Positions 27,888 to 38,033 of a stretch of 64,000 nt of DNA are shown here, one piece after another. This DNA is from Microbacterium abyssi (GTDB lineage: Bacteria; Actinomycetota; Actinomycetes; Actinomycetales; Microbacteriaceae), in NCBI RefSeq assembly GCF_015277895.1, contig NZ_CP063815.1, forward strand, positions 1,612,001 to 1,676,000, read 5' to 3'. A model generated the notes under the pieces. That model was not told where the DNA came from and searched no databases. It was given only the letters and a program-made list of their open reading frames with translations. Within the stretch, counting starts at the first letter, position 1; each line of letters opens with the position of its first letter. Position numbers and translations under genes: made by a program.

Positions 27888-29101
27888 CGGGTCTCCTCTG
27901 CGGCATCCGCGTCGTACAGCTCGAAGTAGCGGGCGGCGGTGTCCATGTCCTTGTCGCCGCGACCGGAGAGGCAAACCGCGATCACGGCGTCCTCGCCCAT
28001 CGCGTTGCCGAGCCGGATCGCCCCTGCCAGCGCGTGGGCGGACTCGATCGCCGGGATGATGCCCTCCGTGCGGCTGAGCAGCCGCAGCGCCTGCATCGCC
28101 TCGTCGTCGGTGGCAGGGATGTACTCTGCGCGGCCGATGTCGGCGAGCCAGGAATGCTCGGGCCCGACGCCCGGATAATCGAGCCCGGCGGAGATCGAGT
28201 GCGACTCGATGGTCTGGCCGTCCTCATCCTGGAGCACGTAGGTCTTCGCGCCGTGCAGCACGCCGGGTCGACCGCGCTCGATGGATGCCGCGTGCTTGTC
28301 GGTGTCGACACCGTCACCGGCTGCTTCCACACCGTAGAGCTTCACCTCGGCGTCGTCGAGGAACGCATCGAACATGCCGATCGCGTTGGAGCCGCCGCCG
28401 ACGCAGGCCACGACGGCGTCGGGCAGGCGTCCGATCTCGTCGAAGAGCTGCTGGCGCGCCTCTTCGCCGATGATCTTCTGGAAATCGCGCACCATGGCGG
28501 GGAACGGGTGGGGGCCCGCAGCCGTCCCGAAGATGTAGTTGGTCGTCTCGACGCTCGCCACCCAATCACGGTAGGCGTCGTTGATGGCGTCCTTGAGCGT
28601 GCGCGATCCGGTGGTCACGGGAACGACCTCGGCGCCCAGCAGACGCATGCGCGCGACGTTGAGCGCCTGGCGCTCGGTGTCGACCTCGCCCATGTAGATC
28701 GTGCAGTCCAAGCCGAACAGGGCTGCGGCGGTCGCCGTGGCGACACCGTGCTGGCCCGCGCCGGTCTCGGCGATCACGCGGGTCTTGCCGAGGCGCTTGG
28801 TCAGCAGTGCCTGTCCGAGCACGTTGTTGATCTTGTGACTGCCGGTGTGATTGAGGTCTTCGCGCTTGAGGAACACGCGCGCTCCCCCGGCGTGAGCGGC
28901 GAAACGCGGCACCTCAGTGAGGGCCGACGGGCGGCCGGCGTAGGAGGCGAGCAGCTGCGCGAGCTCAGCGCGGAACTCGGGGTCGGCGATGGCAGCCTCA
29001 TAGGCGACCGTGAGCTCGTCGATCGCGGCGATGAGCGATTCGGGCATGTAGCGGCCGCCGAAGTCGCCGAAGAACGGGCCGTGCTGGTCACGCAGGCTCA
29101 C
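27884..29101 (-). CDS. trpB: Tryptophan synthase beta chain
   Basis: 405 residues. A pyridoxal-phosphate enzyme that joins indole and serine. [17 protein letters not shown] carries the PLP lysine, GAGQHG the substrate loop, and [10 protein letters not shown] the phosphate-binding glycines. GTG 29101 overlaps the trpC stop by 4 bases (GTGA), and its stop overlaps trpA by 4 bases, so the three genes are tightly coupled. Confidence 0.97.
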   Translation of the reverse strand: MSLRDQHGPFFGDFGGRYMPESLIAAIDELTVAYEAAIADPEFRAELAQLLASYAGRPSALTEVPRFAAHAGGARVFLKREDLNHTGSHKINNVLGQALLTKRLGKTRVIAETGAGQHGVATATAAALFGLDCTIYMGEVDTERQALNVARMRLLGAEVVPVTTGSRTLKDAINDAYRDWVASVETTNYIFGTAAGPHPFPAMVRDFQKIIGEEARQQLFDEIGRLPDAVVACVGGGSNAIGMFDAFLDDAEVKLYGVEAAGDGVDTDKHAASIERGRPGVLHGAKTYVLQDEDGQTIESHSISAGLDYPGVGPEHSWLADIGRAEYIPATDDEAMQALRLLSRTEGIIPAIESAHALAGAIRLGNAMGEDAVIAVCLSGRGDKDMDTAARYFELYDADAAEETR

Positions 29102-29898
29102 AGGGATCCCCTCTGCTCATCGTCTCCTGCCGAGAGGAAGCCCTGCAGCGTGGCGACCGGGTCGCCGGTCACGAGCGCCTCGCCGATCAGCACGACGTCG
29201 GCGCCGGCTGCGCGGTAGTGCGTCACGTCGCCAGGTTCCAGGACGGCGGACTCGGCGACCTTGATGGTGCCGACGGGAATCCGGTCGACGAGGCGTCCGA
29301 ACAGGTCGCGGTCCAATTCGAAGGTCGACAGGTTGCGTGCGTTGACGCCGATGAGCGAGGCGCCGAGGTCGATCGCGACCTCGAGCTCCTCCGCCGAGTG
29401 CGTCTCGACGAGCGGGGTCATGCCGAGTTCGAGGATCAGCGCATACAGCTCCTGCAGCACCTGCTGCTCGAGACCTGCGACGATTAGCAGCGCGAGATCG
29501 GCACCCGCGGCGCGGGCTTCCAGCACCTGATACGGCGTCGCGATGAAGTCCTTGCGCAGGACCGGCAACGACACGCGGGAGGTGACGGCCTCGAGGTCGG
29601 CGAGCGAGCCGCCGAAGCGGCGCTCCTCGGTGAGGACGCTGATCGCGGAGGCGCCGCCGGTCTCGTACAGCGACGCCTGGCGGGCGGGATCGGGGATCTC
29701 CGCGAGGGCGCCGCGAGAGGGGCTCGCACGCTTGACCTCCGCGATGATCTTGACGCGGGATGCGGGGGCGAGGGCCGCGAGGACGTCACGGGCCGCCGGG
29801 CGCGCCAGAGCAGCCTTCTCGACCTCGGCGAGCGGGCGCGTGAGAGCGCGACGCTCGGCGTCTTCGACTGCGCCGGCCGTGAGGTCGGCGAGCACCAT
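29098..29898 (-). CDS. trpC: Indole-3-glycerol phosphate synthase
   Basis: 266 residues, TIM barrel, closing the indole ring of Cd[16 protein letters not shown] carries the catalytic lysine, LPVLRKDFI the second lysine, [15 protein letters not shown] and [10 protein letters not shown] the later loops. Start ATG 29898 shares one base with the stop of the HGxxPAAW gene (TGATG). It is the monofunctional form; no phosphoribosylanthranilate isomerase domain is fused. Confidence 0.96.
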   Translation of the reverse strand: MVLADLTAGAVEDAERRALTRPLAEVEKAALARPAARDVLAALAPASRVKIIAEVKRASPSRGALAEIPDPARQASLYETGGASAISVLTEERRFGGSLADLEAVTSRVSLPVLRKDFIATPYQVLEARAAGADLALLIVAGLEQQVLQELYALILELGMTPLVETHSAEELEVAIDLGASLIGVNARNLSTFELDRDLFGRLVDRIPVGTIKVAESAVLEPGDVTHYRAAGADVVLIGEALVTGDPVATLQGFLSAGDDEQRGSL

Positions 29899-30128
29899 CA
29901 GTGGCCCTTCGGCGTGTACTTGGGTCCGTTGACGCCGTAGCCGGCCTTGGCGAGGATCCAGCCGAGCAGCAGCCCGATCACGATGATCCCGACGGACACC
30001 CATACGAAGACGGGCTGCGCGAGGCAGAACGCGATGGTGCCGGCGAAGAAGCCGAACAGCATGACCACCACGGCGGTCCAGGCCGCAGGCGAGTGTCCGT
30101 GGCCGGGGTCGGCGATCGGGTTGGTCAT
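29898..30128 (-). CDS. HGxxPAAW family small membrane protein
   Basis: 76 residues with two membrane segments (about 17-35 and 43-62). The name-giving motif HGHSPAAW is at 10-17. These proteins are found in actinobacteria next to trp genes, here directly before trpC. Start at ATG 30128 with GGAGGAGAAC immediately upstream, a strong ribosome-binding site. The function is unknown. Its position between the TIGR02234 gene and trpC suggests a link to tryptophan synthesis or transport. Confidence 0.88.
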   Translation of the reverse strand: MTNPIADPGHGHSPAAWTAVVVMLFGFFAGTIAFCLAQPVFVWVSVGIIVIGLLLGWILAKAGYGVNGPKYTPKGH

Positions 30129-30174
30129 GTTCTCCTCCGAGGCGGTCGTGGGTGTGTGAATCAGTCTATCGGGG

Positions 30175-30765
30175 TCACCGGGTCGGATCGGTCCCGCGAG
30201 ACAGGTCGTCCCACGAATTGATCGCGTCGACCGGGCCGTCGTTGTCCGCGTGAGCCGCGGCATCCGTGCGGAAGCGGCGTCCGCCGCTCTTCCAGCGGTG
30301 CGCGGTCGCAAGCGCGAATACGGCCGTCACGATGAGCAGCACCCAGCCGATCAGCGCCAGCACGGGCCACGCCGAGGGCTCGATCGACGCGATCATGTCG
30401 GCGAGCGTGGTGCTGCCTGCGAGGCCCGTCGCCTGGGTGACGGTCGGTGCGACGGACGAGATCGGGGTGGCGAACAGGATCTCCGCCGTCCACCAGGTCA
30501 GCAGACCGCCGGCGAGCAGGGCAAGCGCGGCGAAGATGTACCGCAGCACCCGCCCGACGAGCGCGAGGGCTGCGCCGACCGCGAGGACGGCGAGGCTGAG
30601 CGGTGCCAGCAGCGCCATGGCGTCGGCCCCCGCTACCAGGATCGGCTCCCCTGCATCCGCTCTTGTCACGGTCAGCCACGTCTGGGTCGACGAGATGATG
30701 CCGACACCGCCGGCGAGCAGCAGCCCGATGACGCTGACGCTGCGACCGCGACGCGTGACGTTCAT
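30175..30765 (-). CDS. Tryptophan-associated transmembrane protein (TIGR02234)
   Basis: 196 residues with four membrane segments, polar C-terminus. Early features [22 protein letters not shown] and the later LVGRVLRY fit the actinobacterial family always found near trp genes. Start ATG 30765 overlaps the hisI stop (ATGA). In many actinobacteria trpE lies directly before this gene; here hisI takes that place. Function unknown. Confidence 0.85.
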   Translation of the reverse strand: MNVTRRGRSVSVIGLLLAGGVGIISSTQTWLTVTRADAGEPILVAGADAMALLAPLSLAVLAVGAALALVGRVLRYIFAALALLAGGLLTWWTAEILFATPISSVAPTVTQATGLAGSTTLADMIASIEPSAWPVLALIGWVLLIVTAVFALATAHRWKSGGRRFRTDAAAHADNDGPVDAINSWDDLSRGTDPTR

Positions 30766-31118
30766 TCGGTGACACCGTCGACGGCGTCGAGGTCCGCGGC
30801 ATCGAAGCAGGTGCGGGTACCGGTGTGGCAGGCGGGTCCGGTCTGGTCCACGCAGAGTAGGACGGCGTCGCCGTCGCAGTCCAGGCGCGCCTCCTTGATG
30901 CGCTGGATGTTGCCGGACGTGTCGCCCTTGCGCCAGTACTCCTGGCGCGAGCGCGACCAGTAGGTGACCCGACCTGTGGTGAGGGTGCGACGCAGCGCCT
31001 CGGCATCGAGCCAGGCGAGCATGAGCACCTCGCGGGTGTCCCACTGCTGCACGATGGCGGGCACGAGCCCATCGGCGTTCCAGGCGACCTGGGCGATTCG
31101 CGTCTCGAGATCACTCAT
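30762..31118 (-). CDS. hisI: Phosphoribosyl-AMP cyclohydrolase
   Basis: 118 residues, monofunctional (no HisE domain, which is a separate gene here). It opens the purine ring of PR-AMP in histidine synthesis. [35 protein letters not shown] and the zinc site DCDGD...CHTGTRTCF are typical. The ATG overlaps the hisF stop by 4 bases. It is the last his gene of the run. Confidence 0.96.
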   Translation of the reverse strand: MSDLETRIAQVAWNADGLVPAIVQQWDTREVLMLAWLDAEALRRTLTTGRVTYWSRSRQEYWRKGDTSGNIQRIKEARLDCDGDAVLLCVDQTGPACHTGTRTCFDAADLDAVDGVTE

Positions 31119-31876
31119 CGGACCACGATCCCTTCTGCGCGCATGGCGTCCTTCACGTCTCCCACCGTGAGGGCGCCGGAGTGGAAGACGCTCGCGGCGA
31201 GCACAGCATCCGCGCCTGCCGTGATGGCCGGTGCGAAATCCGTCACCGCCCCCGCTCCGCCGGAGGCGATGACCGGGACGGACGAGACCTCGCGCATGAG
31301 CCGGACGAGCTCGAGATCGAATCCGTCGCGGGTGCCGTCCGCATCGATCGAGTTCACGAGCAGCTCCCCCGCGCCGCGCTCGATCGCCTCGCGCGCCCAG
31401 TCGACGGCATCCAGCGTCGTTGCGGTGCGGCCGCCGTGCGTGGTGACGACGAATCCGGAATGCGTGCCTGAGGCGCGCTTCACATCGAGGGAGAGCACGA
31501 GCACCTGTGCGCCGAACCGGTCGGCGATCTCGCCGATCAGGTCGGGACGCGCGATGGCTGCGGAGTTGACTCCGACCTTGTCGGCGCCGACGCCCTGCAG
31601 ACGTGCGACGTCCTCGACGCTGCGCACTCCCCCGCCGACGGTGAGCGGGACGAACACGTGCTCGGCCGTGCGCTGCACGACGTCATAGGTTGTGGAGCGA
31701 TCATCGACCGTGGCCGTGACGTCGAGGAACGTGATCTCGTCCGCGCCCTGCGCCGCGTAGTGGGCGGCGAGTTCGACCGGGTCGCCCATGTCGCGCAGGT
31801 TCTCGAAGTTCACGCCCTTCACGACGCGTCCTGCGGCGACGTCCAGGCACGGGATGACGCGACTGGTGAGCGTCAT
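31115..31876 (-). CDS. hisF: Imidazole glycerol phosphate synthase, cyclase subunit
   Basis: 253 residues, (beta/alpha)8 barrel. [19 protein letters not shown] carries the first catalytic aspartate (D11), LSLDVKR the second, and VIASGGAG the phosphate site. It uses ammonia made by HisH, which is not encoded in this window. Start ATG 31876 shares one base with the hisG stop (TGATG). Confidence 0.97.
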   Translation of the reverse strand: MTLTSRVIPCLDVAAGRVVKGVNFENLRDMGDPVELAAHYAAQGADEITFLDVTATVDDRSTTYDVVQRTAEHVFVPLTVGGGVRSVEDVARLQGVGADKVGVNSAAIARPDLIGEIADRFGAQVLVLSLDVKRASGTHSGFVVTTHGGRTATTLDAVDWAREAIERGAGELLVNSIDADGTRDGFDLELVRLMREVSSVPVIASGGAGAVTDFAPAITAGADAVLAASVFHSGALTVGDVKDAMRAEGIVVR

Positions 31877-32715
31877 CAGAGCCTCGCAGCGTGGATGGCG
31901 GTGACCAGCAGGGCGCGCGCGCCGATCGAGTAAAGGTCGTCCATCACCTGGTTGATCCCCTTGCGGGGCAGCATGACGCGCACGGCGACCCACTCGGGGT
32001 CCTGCAGCGGCGAGATCGTCGGGGACTCGCGACCTGGCGCGATCGCGGCGGCCTTCTCGACGAGGTTCGCAGGCAGATCGAAGTCGAGCAGCACGTAGCG
32101 ACGCGCGACGATCACGCCCCGCACGCGTCGCAGCAACCGCTCGGTGCCATCGACGTCACCGGGGCGGCTGATGAGCACGGCTTCGGATTCGATGATCACG
32201 GGGCCGAAGATCTCCAGCCCCGCCTGGCGCAGCGTGGTGCCGGTTTCGACCACGTCGGCGATCGCGTCGGCGACTCCGAGCTGCACGGCGGACTCCACAG
32301 CGCCGTCGAGGGGCACGAGCGTCGCCTCCACGCCGTTCTCGCGCAGGAACGCGTCGACGAGCCCGGGATAGGCCGATGCGATGCGGACGCCTGCGAGATC
32401 CTCGATGCTGTGGAACCGACCGGGAGGCGCGGCGAACCGGAACGTCGAGTGTGCGAAGCCGAGCGCCTCGATCTCACGGGCCTGCTGCGGGACGTCTCGG
32501 AGCAGGTCGCGGCCGGTGATGCCGACATCGAGGGCGCCGGATGCCACATAGGTGGCGATGTCGCGCGGGCGGAGGAAGAAGAACTCGACGTCGTTGGGCG
32601 CGTCGATGACGTGCAGGGTCTTGGAGTCGCGGCGGCCGGCGTATCCGGCCTCGGCGAGCATCTCGGCGGCGGTCTCGGCGAGCGAGCCCTTGTTGGGAAC
32701 AGCGATGCGCAGCAT
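31876..32715 (-). CDS. hisG: ATP phosphoribosyltransferase, long form
   Basis: 279 residues, the long form with a C-terminal regulatory domain that binds histidine, so no HisZ partner is needed. [19 protein letters not shown] opens the protein, [12 protein letters not shown] and [20 protein letters not shown] are the substrate-binding loops, and the last about 80 residues are the regulatory domain ([19 protein letters not shown]). It catalyses the first committed step of histidine synthesis. Start at ATG 32715, 37 bases after hisE. Confidence 0.96.
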   Translation of the reverse strand: MLRIAVPNKGSLAETAAEMLAEAGYAGRRDSKTLHVIDAPNDVEFFFLRPRDIATYVASGALDVGITGRDLLRDVPQQAREIEALGFAHSTFRFAAPPGRFHSIEDLAGVRIASAYPGLVDAFLRENGVEATLVPLDGAVESAVQLGVADAIADVVETGTTLRQAGLEIFGPVIIESEAVLISRPGDVDGTERLLRRVRGVIVARRYVLLDFDLPANLVEKAAAIAPGRESPTISPLQDPEWVAVRVMLPRKGINQVMDDLYSIGARALLVTAIHAARL

Positions 32716-32752
32716 GGGGAGCTTTCAGATCAGAGGGACGAGGCGGGGCGCA

Positions 32753-33016
32753 TCAGAGATGTCGGTACACGTCCTCGAGCGTGAGCCCTTTCGCGAGCAT
32801 CATGACCTGCAGGTGGTAGAGCAGCTGCGAGATCTCCTCTGCGGCCTCGGCATCCGATTCGTATTCGGCGGCCATCCAGACCTCGGCGGCCTCTTCGACG
32901 ATCTTCTTGCCGATGGTGTGCACGCCGGCGTCGAGCTCGGCGACGGTGCCCGATCCCTCAGGACGGGTCTCGGCCTTGACGCTGAGCTCGGCGAACAGCT
33001 CGTCGAAAGTCTTCAC
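32753..33016 (-). CDS. hisE: Phosphoribosyl-ATP pyrophosphatase
   Basis: 87 residues, all-alpha NTP pyrophosphohydrolase fold. [18 protein letters not shown] contains the metal-binding ExxE motif, followed by [18 protein letters not shown]. It hydrolyses PR-ATP to PR-AMP, the second step of histidine synthesis. GTG 33016 overlaps the rpe stop (GTGA). Placement directly before hisG is the usual actinobacterial order. Confidence 0.95.
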   Translation of the reverse strand: MKTFDELFAELSVKAETRPEGSGTVAELDAGVHTIGKKIVEEAAEVWMAAEYESDAEAAEEISQLLYHLQVMMLAKGLTLEDVYRHL

Positions 33017-33693
33017 GATTCAAGGCTAGCGGCTCGCGCACGGTCTCGAAGCCCGGCGATGGCCGCCTCGATGCTGTTCGCGCCGTACACCGCGGAGCCC
33101 GCGACGAATGTGTCGGCACCGGCCTCGGCGGCCTGCGCGATGGTCGCGTCGGAGATGCCGCCGTCGACCTGGAACCAGGGGTTCGAACCGCGCCTGCGCG
33201 CCTCGGCGACGAGGGCGCGCAGCTTCGACATCGTCTCGGGCATGAAGCCCTGGCCGCCGAAACCGGGCTCGACCGTCATGACCAGGATCTGATCGAACTC
33301 GTCGAGGATGTCGTACAGGCTCTCCCCCGCCGTGCCGGGTTTGATCGCGATTCCGGCGCGGGCGCCGATGTCGCGCAGCCGTCGCGCCAGCGCTGTGGGG
33401 TCGGCCGCCGCCTCGAGGTGGAACGTGACGCTGGCGGCTCCCAGCTCTGCGTAGCCGGGCGCCCAGCGGTCGGGATCGTCGATCATGAGGTGGACATCCA
33501 GCGGGATCGGGCTCGTCGCCTGGATCCGCTCGACCATCTGCGGACCGAACGTGAGGTTCGGGACGAAGTGATTGTCCATGACGTCCACGTGGGCGAAATC
33601 GGCCGTCGCGATGCGGGCCAGATCGGCCTGCATGTTCACGAAGTCGGCCGAGAGGATGCTCGGGTTGATGCGGGGCGCTTCGGGAAGGCTCAT
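33013..33693 (-). CDS. rpe: Ribulose-phosphate 3-epimerase
   Basis: 226 residues, TIM barrel. It interconverts ribulose 5-phosphate and xylulose 5-phosphate in the pentose phosphate pathway. [26 protein letters not shown] (metal His and Asp) and [16 protein letters not shown] are diagnostic, with WFQVDGGI the C-terminal catalytic Asp. Start ATG 33693 is in an ATGA overlap with the stop of rsmB; a longer frame upstream lies inside rsmB. Confidence 0.96.
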   Translation of the reverse strand: MSLPEAPRINPSILSADFVNMQADLARIATADFAHVDVMDNHFVPNLTFGPQMVERIQATSPIPLDVHLMIDDPDRWAPGYAELGAASVTFHLEAAADPTALARRLRDIGARAGIAIKPGTAGESLYDILDEFDQILVMTVEPGFGGQGFMPETMSKLRALVAEARRRGSNPWFQVDGGISDATIAQAAEAGADTFVAGSAVYGANSIEAAIAGLRDRARAASLES

Positions 33694-35117
33694 CGGTCTG
33701 CTTCCTGTGGGGTGCGTTGCAGGAGCGCGAGGAACATGGCATCGGTGCCGTGACGGTGCGGCCACAGCTGCACGCGCCCGGTGCCGTCTCCGGCGAGGTC
33801 GATCGGGCTCTCGGAGACGGATGCCATGACGGCTGCGGCGTCGAGCTCGGAGATGTCGTCGCGCGTGCGGAGCACCTCCGCGACGATGGCGGATGTCTCG
33901 GCGAGGTGCGGAGAGCAGGTGACGTAGGCGACGATCCCGCCGGGCGCGACGGCGTCGAGCGCGCCGGAAAGGAGCTCGGCCTGGAGCGCGGCGAGCTCGG
34001 CCACGTCGGAGGGCGATTTGCGCCAGCGCGCCTCCGGCCGTCGGCGCAAGGCGCCGAGGCCCGTGCACGGCGCGTCGACGAGGATGCGGTCGAAACGGCT
34101 GTGGTTGGCGGCCGTGAAGTCGCGGCCGTCCTGCTCGTGCACCGTCACCTCGCCGGGAATCGCCTTCAGCGCGTTCCGGACGAGACGAGCGCGGGTGGGG
34201 ACGACCTCATTGGCTTCGAGCACGACGTCGTTCTCACGCGCGATCGCGGCGAGCAGGGCCGTCTTGCCACCTGGGCCGGCGCAGAGGTCGAGCCACTTCT
34301 CTCCCGCCGCGATGGGGCGGGCGGCCGTCAACGCGAGGGCCACGAGCTGGGAGCCCTCGTCCTGTACGCGCACTGTACCGCCGGACGCCGAGATGACGGC
34401 GTGCGGGTCGCCGCCCGGTGATCCGAAGGCGCCGGATGCATAGGGTCTGCGCGGTTCGCCCGGTTCGGCGAGACCCGGGAGTGCCACGAGCGTCACCTCG
34501 GGCGAGGCGTTGTCGGCTTCCAGCAGCTCTTCCAGCTCGTCTGCGCGGCCCTCGGCCGTCAGCGCACGGCGCAGGGCGCGGATGATCCATACCGGATGCG
34601 CGGTGCGGAGCCCCAGCCTCTCGTCGTCCGACCGGGCACCCGCCTCGATCCGCTCCTGCCACTGGCCGGGGGTGTCGCGCGAGATGCGGCGGAGCACGGC
34701 GTTGGCGAAACCGGCGGGCCCTCGTCCGACCTCGGTGGCGACGAGGTTCACGGACTCGTTGACTGCGGCGTGCGAGGCGACGCGGGTCGAGAGCAGCTGG
34801 TGGGTCGCCAGACGCAGTGCGTCGAGCACCGCAGCATCGATGTCGGAGATCTCTCGTCCGGCCGCGGACGCGATGATGGCGTCATAGGTGCCGCGACGGC
34901 GCAACGCGCCGTAGGTGAGTTCGGTGGCCAGGGCGGCATCCTGCGGGCTGAGGGATGCTTCGGCGATCGCTGACGGCAGCACGAGGTTGGCATAGGCATC
35001 CTCCTCGGTGACGGCGCGCAGCACGTCGTAGGCGACGCGCCGAGCCGGTTGCACGCGGCGAGGCTGCGGTGCGCCGCTGCTCGGGCGTCGTACCGGGCGA
35101 CGCTGCGGGGCGCTCAT
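33690..35117 (-). CDS. rsmB: RsmB/NOP family 16S rRNA (cytosine-5) methyltransferase
   Basis: 475 residues. An N-terminal NusB-like RNA-binding domain (RRVAYDVLRAVTEEDAYANLVLP) is followed by the SAM-dependent methyltransferase. WLDLCAGPGGKTALLA binds SAM, ILVDAPCTGLGALRRRP and VTCSPHLAET hold the two catalytic cysteines. It probably methylates C967 (E. coli numbering) of 16S rRNA. ATG 35117 overlaps the fmt stop by 4 bases. Confidence 0.94.
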   Translation of the reverse strand: MSAPQRRPVRRPSSGAPQPRRVQPARRVAYDVLRAVTEEDAYANLVLPSAIAEASLSPQDAALATELTYGALRRRGTYDAIIASAAGREISDIDAAVLDALRLATHQLLSTRVASHAAVNESVNLVATEVGRGPAGFANAVLRRISRDTPGQWQERIEAGARSDDERLGLRTAHPVWIIRALRRALTAEGRADELEELLEADNASPEVTLVALPGLAEPGEPRRPYASGAFGSPGGDPHAVISASGGTVRVQDEGSQLVALALTAARPIAAGEKWLDLCAGPGGKTALLAAIARENDVVLEANEVVPTRARLVRNALKAIPGEVTVHEQDGRDFTAANHSRFDRILVDAPCTGLGALRRRPEARWRKSPSDVAELAALQAELLSGALDAVAPGGIVAYVTCSPHLAETSAIVAEVLRTRDDISELDAAAVMASVSESPIDLAGDGTGRVQLWPHRHGTDAMFLALLQRTPQEADR

Positions 35118-36034
35118 GATCCGGCTCGCAGGGTGTCATCCGCGCGGAGCCCGCGCCACCAGTCGGCGGCGTTCATCGCCGGCTTTCCGGCCGGCTGCAC
35201 CCGGGTGACCGACAGCGGCCGGGTGGCCGTGCCGATCAGTACCGCGTTCTTGGCAGCGATGATCTCCCCCGGGGCGAGCGGCTCTGCCCCTGCGGCACGT
35301 GCGGCCGCGAGAATCTTCACACGCAGGCCGCCGATCGTCGTGTGCGCACCGGGCTCGGGGGTGACGCCTCGGAACCTCGCGTAGACGGCACCCAGCGGGG
35401 TGCTCCAGTCGAGCGCACCGTCCTCGAGCGTGAGCTTGGGCGCCGTGGTCGGCGCGCCCACCTGGGGGTGCGCGACCCCCGTGCCGTCGGCGATGCTCGC
35501 GACGACGTCGGCGGTGAGGCGGGCGCCGTCCTCGGCGAGCAGCTCGAGCGCGATGTCAGCGGTGGCGTCGGCCGGGACATCCGCGGTGCGCATCGCGAAG
35601 ACGTCACCGGCATCCAGCGCCGGCACGAGCTGGAAGACGCTGGCGCCGAGCTCCGCATCGCCGGCGATGAGGGCGCGCTGCACGGGAGCCGCGCCTCGCC
35701 ACCGGGGCAGCAGGGAGAAGTGCAGGTTGATCCAGCCATGCTCGGGAGTCGACAGCAGCGGCTCGCGGACGAGCCCGCCGTACGCGACGATCACGCCGAG
35801 CTCGGGGCGCAGTGCGGCGACCCGGCCCGTGGCGTCCTCGTCGAGTCGTGCGGCCTTGACGATCGGAAGGCCGAGCTGTTCGGCGACCTGTGCCACCGGT
35901 GACGGCGTGAGCACGCGCTTGCGACCGAGCGGCGCGTCAGGACGGGTGATGACCGCCGCGACGTCGTGCGATGCGGCGAGCGTGCGCAGTGTCGGAATGG
36001 CGGCCGCCGGTGTGCCGGCGAAGACGAGACGCAT
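35114..36034 (-). CDS. fmt: Methionyl-tRNA formyltransferase
   Basis: 306 residues. It formylates Met-tRNAfMet for initiation. RLVFAGTPAAAIPTL and GWINLHFSLLPRWRGAAPVQ, with the catalytic Asn-His-Asp region, mark the formyltransferase domain. The C-terminal domain (from about residue 205) binds tRNA. It lies between priA and rsmB, as in many bacteria where fmt precedes rsmB. Confidence 0.96.
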   Translation of the reverse strand: MRLVFAGTPAAAIPTLRTLAASHDVAAVITRPDAPLGRKRVLTPSPVAQVAEQLGLPIVKAARLDEDATGRVAALRPELGVIVAYGGLVREPLLSTPEHGWINLHFSLLPRWRGAAPVQRALIAGDAELGASVFQLVPALDAGDVFAMRTADVPADATADIALELLAEDGARLTADVVASIADGTGVAHPQVGAPTTAPKLTLEDGALDWSTPLGAVYARFRGVTPEPGAHTTIGGLRVKILAAARAAGAEPLAPGEIIAAKNAVLIGTATRPLSVTRVQPAGKPAMNAADWWRGLRADDTLRAGS

Positions 36035-36070
36035 GAAGGTGCTCCGGATGAATGACAGCTCGGGGATGGA

Positions 36071-38011
36071 TCAAAGCTCAGGATCGAGCATATCGAGGCG
36101 CACCGCGAGCGGGATCCGATTGCTCTGGGCCCGGCCGCGGCGACGCTTCACCGCCTCGGCCACGACGGCGGCGCGCAACGTGGTCGACACGATGGCACCG
36201 GCGCCGTACTCGAAGCGCACCAGGGCGCGGACTCTGCCGTCATCGCTCTCGATGGGCACAGGACCGAGGACCGCGTCGGCGGGCAGCGGCAGCTCACGCA
36301 GCGCATCGATCGCTCGCGCGACGGATGCCGGAACACCCTCGACAAGTGCGACGCGGGTCGACGGCGGCAGATGCAGGGGCGCCCTGCTCTCCAACTCGGA
36401 GCGGGCGTAGGCGGGTTGGGTCCAGGTTGCGAGTGCCCGGCCGACCGGGCCGTCCACTCCGACCAGGTGGATAGGGTCGCCCGGTGCGGCGAGAGCGGCG
36501 GCGTTCGACCACCAGCGCAGGCACGACTCACCGATCCGCAGGTCGGGTGCCTGGAGCATCCGTGAGCCGTCCAGGAGCAGCACGGCCCGATATCCACCCT
36601 CGGCGATCGGCTCGGCGCCGCGTGTCGCGATGACCAGCGCGGGCTTCGCGGGCACGCGCTCGACGGGGTGGGCACCGTCGGCGATGATCACGCGAACACC
36701 GGGAAACGCGCGACCGAGTTCGTCGGCGGTGCGCTCACTGCCTGATGCGGCGAGGCGCAGCTTCGTGGAAGAGCACGAGGGGCAGTGCCACGCGCGCGCC
36801 GACCTGCCGCACCACCCGCAGACCGGAACCGCTCCGCGGTGGGAGGCGCCGAGCGGACCTCCGCAGTGCGCGCAGCGGGCCGGCGCGCGACAATCCGCGC
36901 ACACCAGCGTCGGCGAGAAGCCCGGCCGTGCCACCTGCACCAGCACGGGTCCCTCGTCCGCAGCCTTTCGAGCGGCGGCGTACGCGCCCGAGTGCACTCG
37001 CCGGCCGGGCTGCTCCATCTCCTGTGGGCTGCTGAGCACGATTCGCGGAGTGACGCGACGCTCCGCACGGACGTCGGTCAGCCAGCCGCGCAGCACGAGA
37101 CGCTCGACATCGCTCGTGCGGGTGTGCCCCGCGAAGAGCAGCGCCGAGCCTTCCTGCTCCTGACGGACGAGCATCGCGTCCCTGGTGTGCACGTAAGGGG
37201 CGAGAGGCTCACTGTAGAGCGGGTCTCCGTCGTCCCAGATGGCCACCAGACCCGCCTGCACAGGTGCGTAGACCGCCGAGCGGTTGCCGACGACGATGCA
37301 CGGCGCCTCCTCGAGCGTGCGCAGGAATCCGCGGTAGCGTTCGGGGTTCGTCTGCCGCGAGTCGTGACGCACGATCGCCTCCGCCGGTACGAGCGCCTCC
37401 AGAGCGGCGAGCAGGCGATCGAGGTCGCGATGGTCGGGTACGGCGATGATCGCTGACGAGCCGGATGCCAGCACCCGCGCGGCGGCGGCGGAAAGAAGCT
37501 CCGTCCACGGCAGCACGTCTCCTCGCATGCCGGGGATCGCCTCGACAGCCCCCCGCCCGCGGGCGTTGAGGAGCTCGACGAGCCCGGAGTACTCCGTCAG
37601 CACGGCATCCGCCCGCCCGAGCACTTCGCCCGACGGCAGGGCGGCGACGGCGTCCGCCTTCCACGCCTTCTCGACGCGCACCTGGCGCTTGGGGACGACC
37701 AGACGCAGGATGTCGGATGCCGAACCTGCAGCACGATCAGCGACGCGACGAGCGAGACGGTACAGGCGCTCGGGCAGCACGGGCACGAGCGAGATGACGC
37801 TCTCCACTGTCGAGAGGGCGCGCTCGGAGTCGTCCTCCTCGGTCACCTCGACCACGTACGCGTCGATCATGCGGCCGGCGGTGCGCAGCGGCACGCGCAC
37901 CCTCGCACCCACCGGGACGTCACCGAGTTCGTCCGGCAGGACGTAGTCGAACAGGCGGTCCAGCTGCGGGAGCGGAGAGTCCAGCAGCACCCGCGCGACG
38001 CGCCGGCTCAA
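36071..38011 (-). CDS. priA: PriA-like replication restart protein, helicase motifs lost
   Basis: 646 residues. The N-terminal DNA-binding domain (LPQLDRLFDYVLPDE, VGARVRVPL) and eight zinc cysteines (C371, C374, C380, C383, C398, C401, C410, C413) match PriA. The Walker A region reads MRGDVLPWTELLSAA near 162-176 and lacks GxGKT, and the DEEH box is WDDGDP (259-264). ATP hydrolysis is not expected. The same loss is known for other actinobacterial PriA proteins. It may still load other replication proteins at forks. It starts the priA-fmt-rsmB-rpe run. Confidence 0.9.
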   Translation of the reverse strand: MSRRVARVLLDSPLPQLDRLFDYVLPDELGDVPVGARVRVPLRTAGRMIDAYVVEVTEEDDSERALSTVESVISLVPVLPERLYRLARRVADRAAGSASDILRLVVPKRQVRVEKAWKADAVAALPSGEVLGRADAVLTEYSGLVELLNARGRGAVEAIPGMRGDVLPWTELLSAAAARVLASGSSAIIAVPDHRDLDRLLAALEALVPAEAIVRHDSRQTNPERYRGFLRTLEEAPCIVVGNRSAVYAPVQAGLVAIWDDGDPLYSEPLAPYVHTRDAMLVRQEQEGSALLFAGHTRTSDVERLVLRGWLTDVRAERRVTPRIVLSSPQEMEQPGRRVHSGAYAAARKAADEGPVLVQVARPGFSPTLVCADCRAPARCAHCGGPLGASHRGAVPVCGWCGRSARAWHCPSCSSTKLRLAASGSERTADELGRAFPGVRVIIADGAHPVERVPAKPALVIATRGAEPIAEGGYRAVLLLDGSRMLQAPDLRIGESCLRWWSNAAALAAPGDPIHLVGVDGPVGRALATWTQPAYARSELESRAPLHLPPSTRVALVEGVPASVARAIDALRELPLPADAVLGPVPIESDDGRVRALVRFEYGAGAIVSTTLRAAVVAEAVKRRRGRAQSNRIPLAVRLDMLDPEL

Positions 38012-38033
38012 TGCCGGGCTCCGCGCGTACGCA

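Noticed and set aside
38012..38033. SAM riboswitch or other leader for metK
   Set aside because: metK is preceded directly by rpoZ with a 4-base overlap, and the 22-base gap on the other side is too short and downstream of metK.
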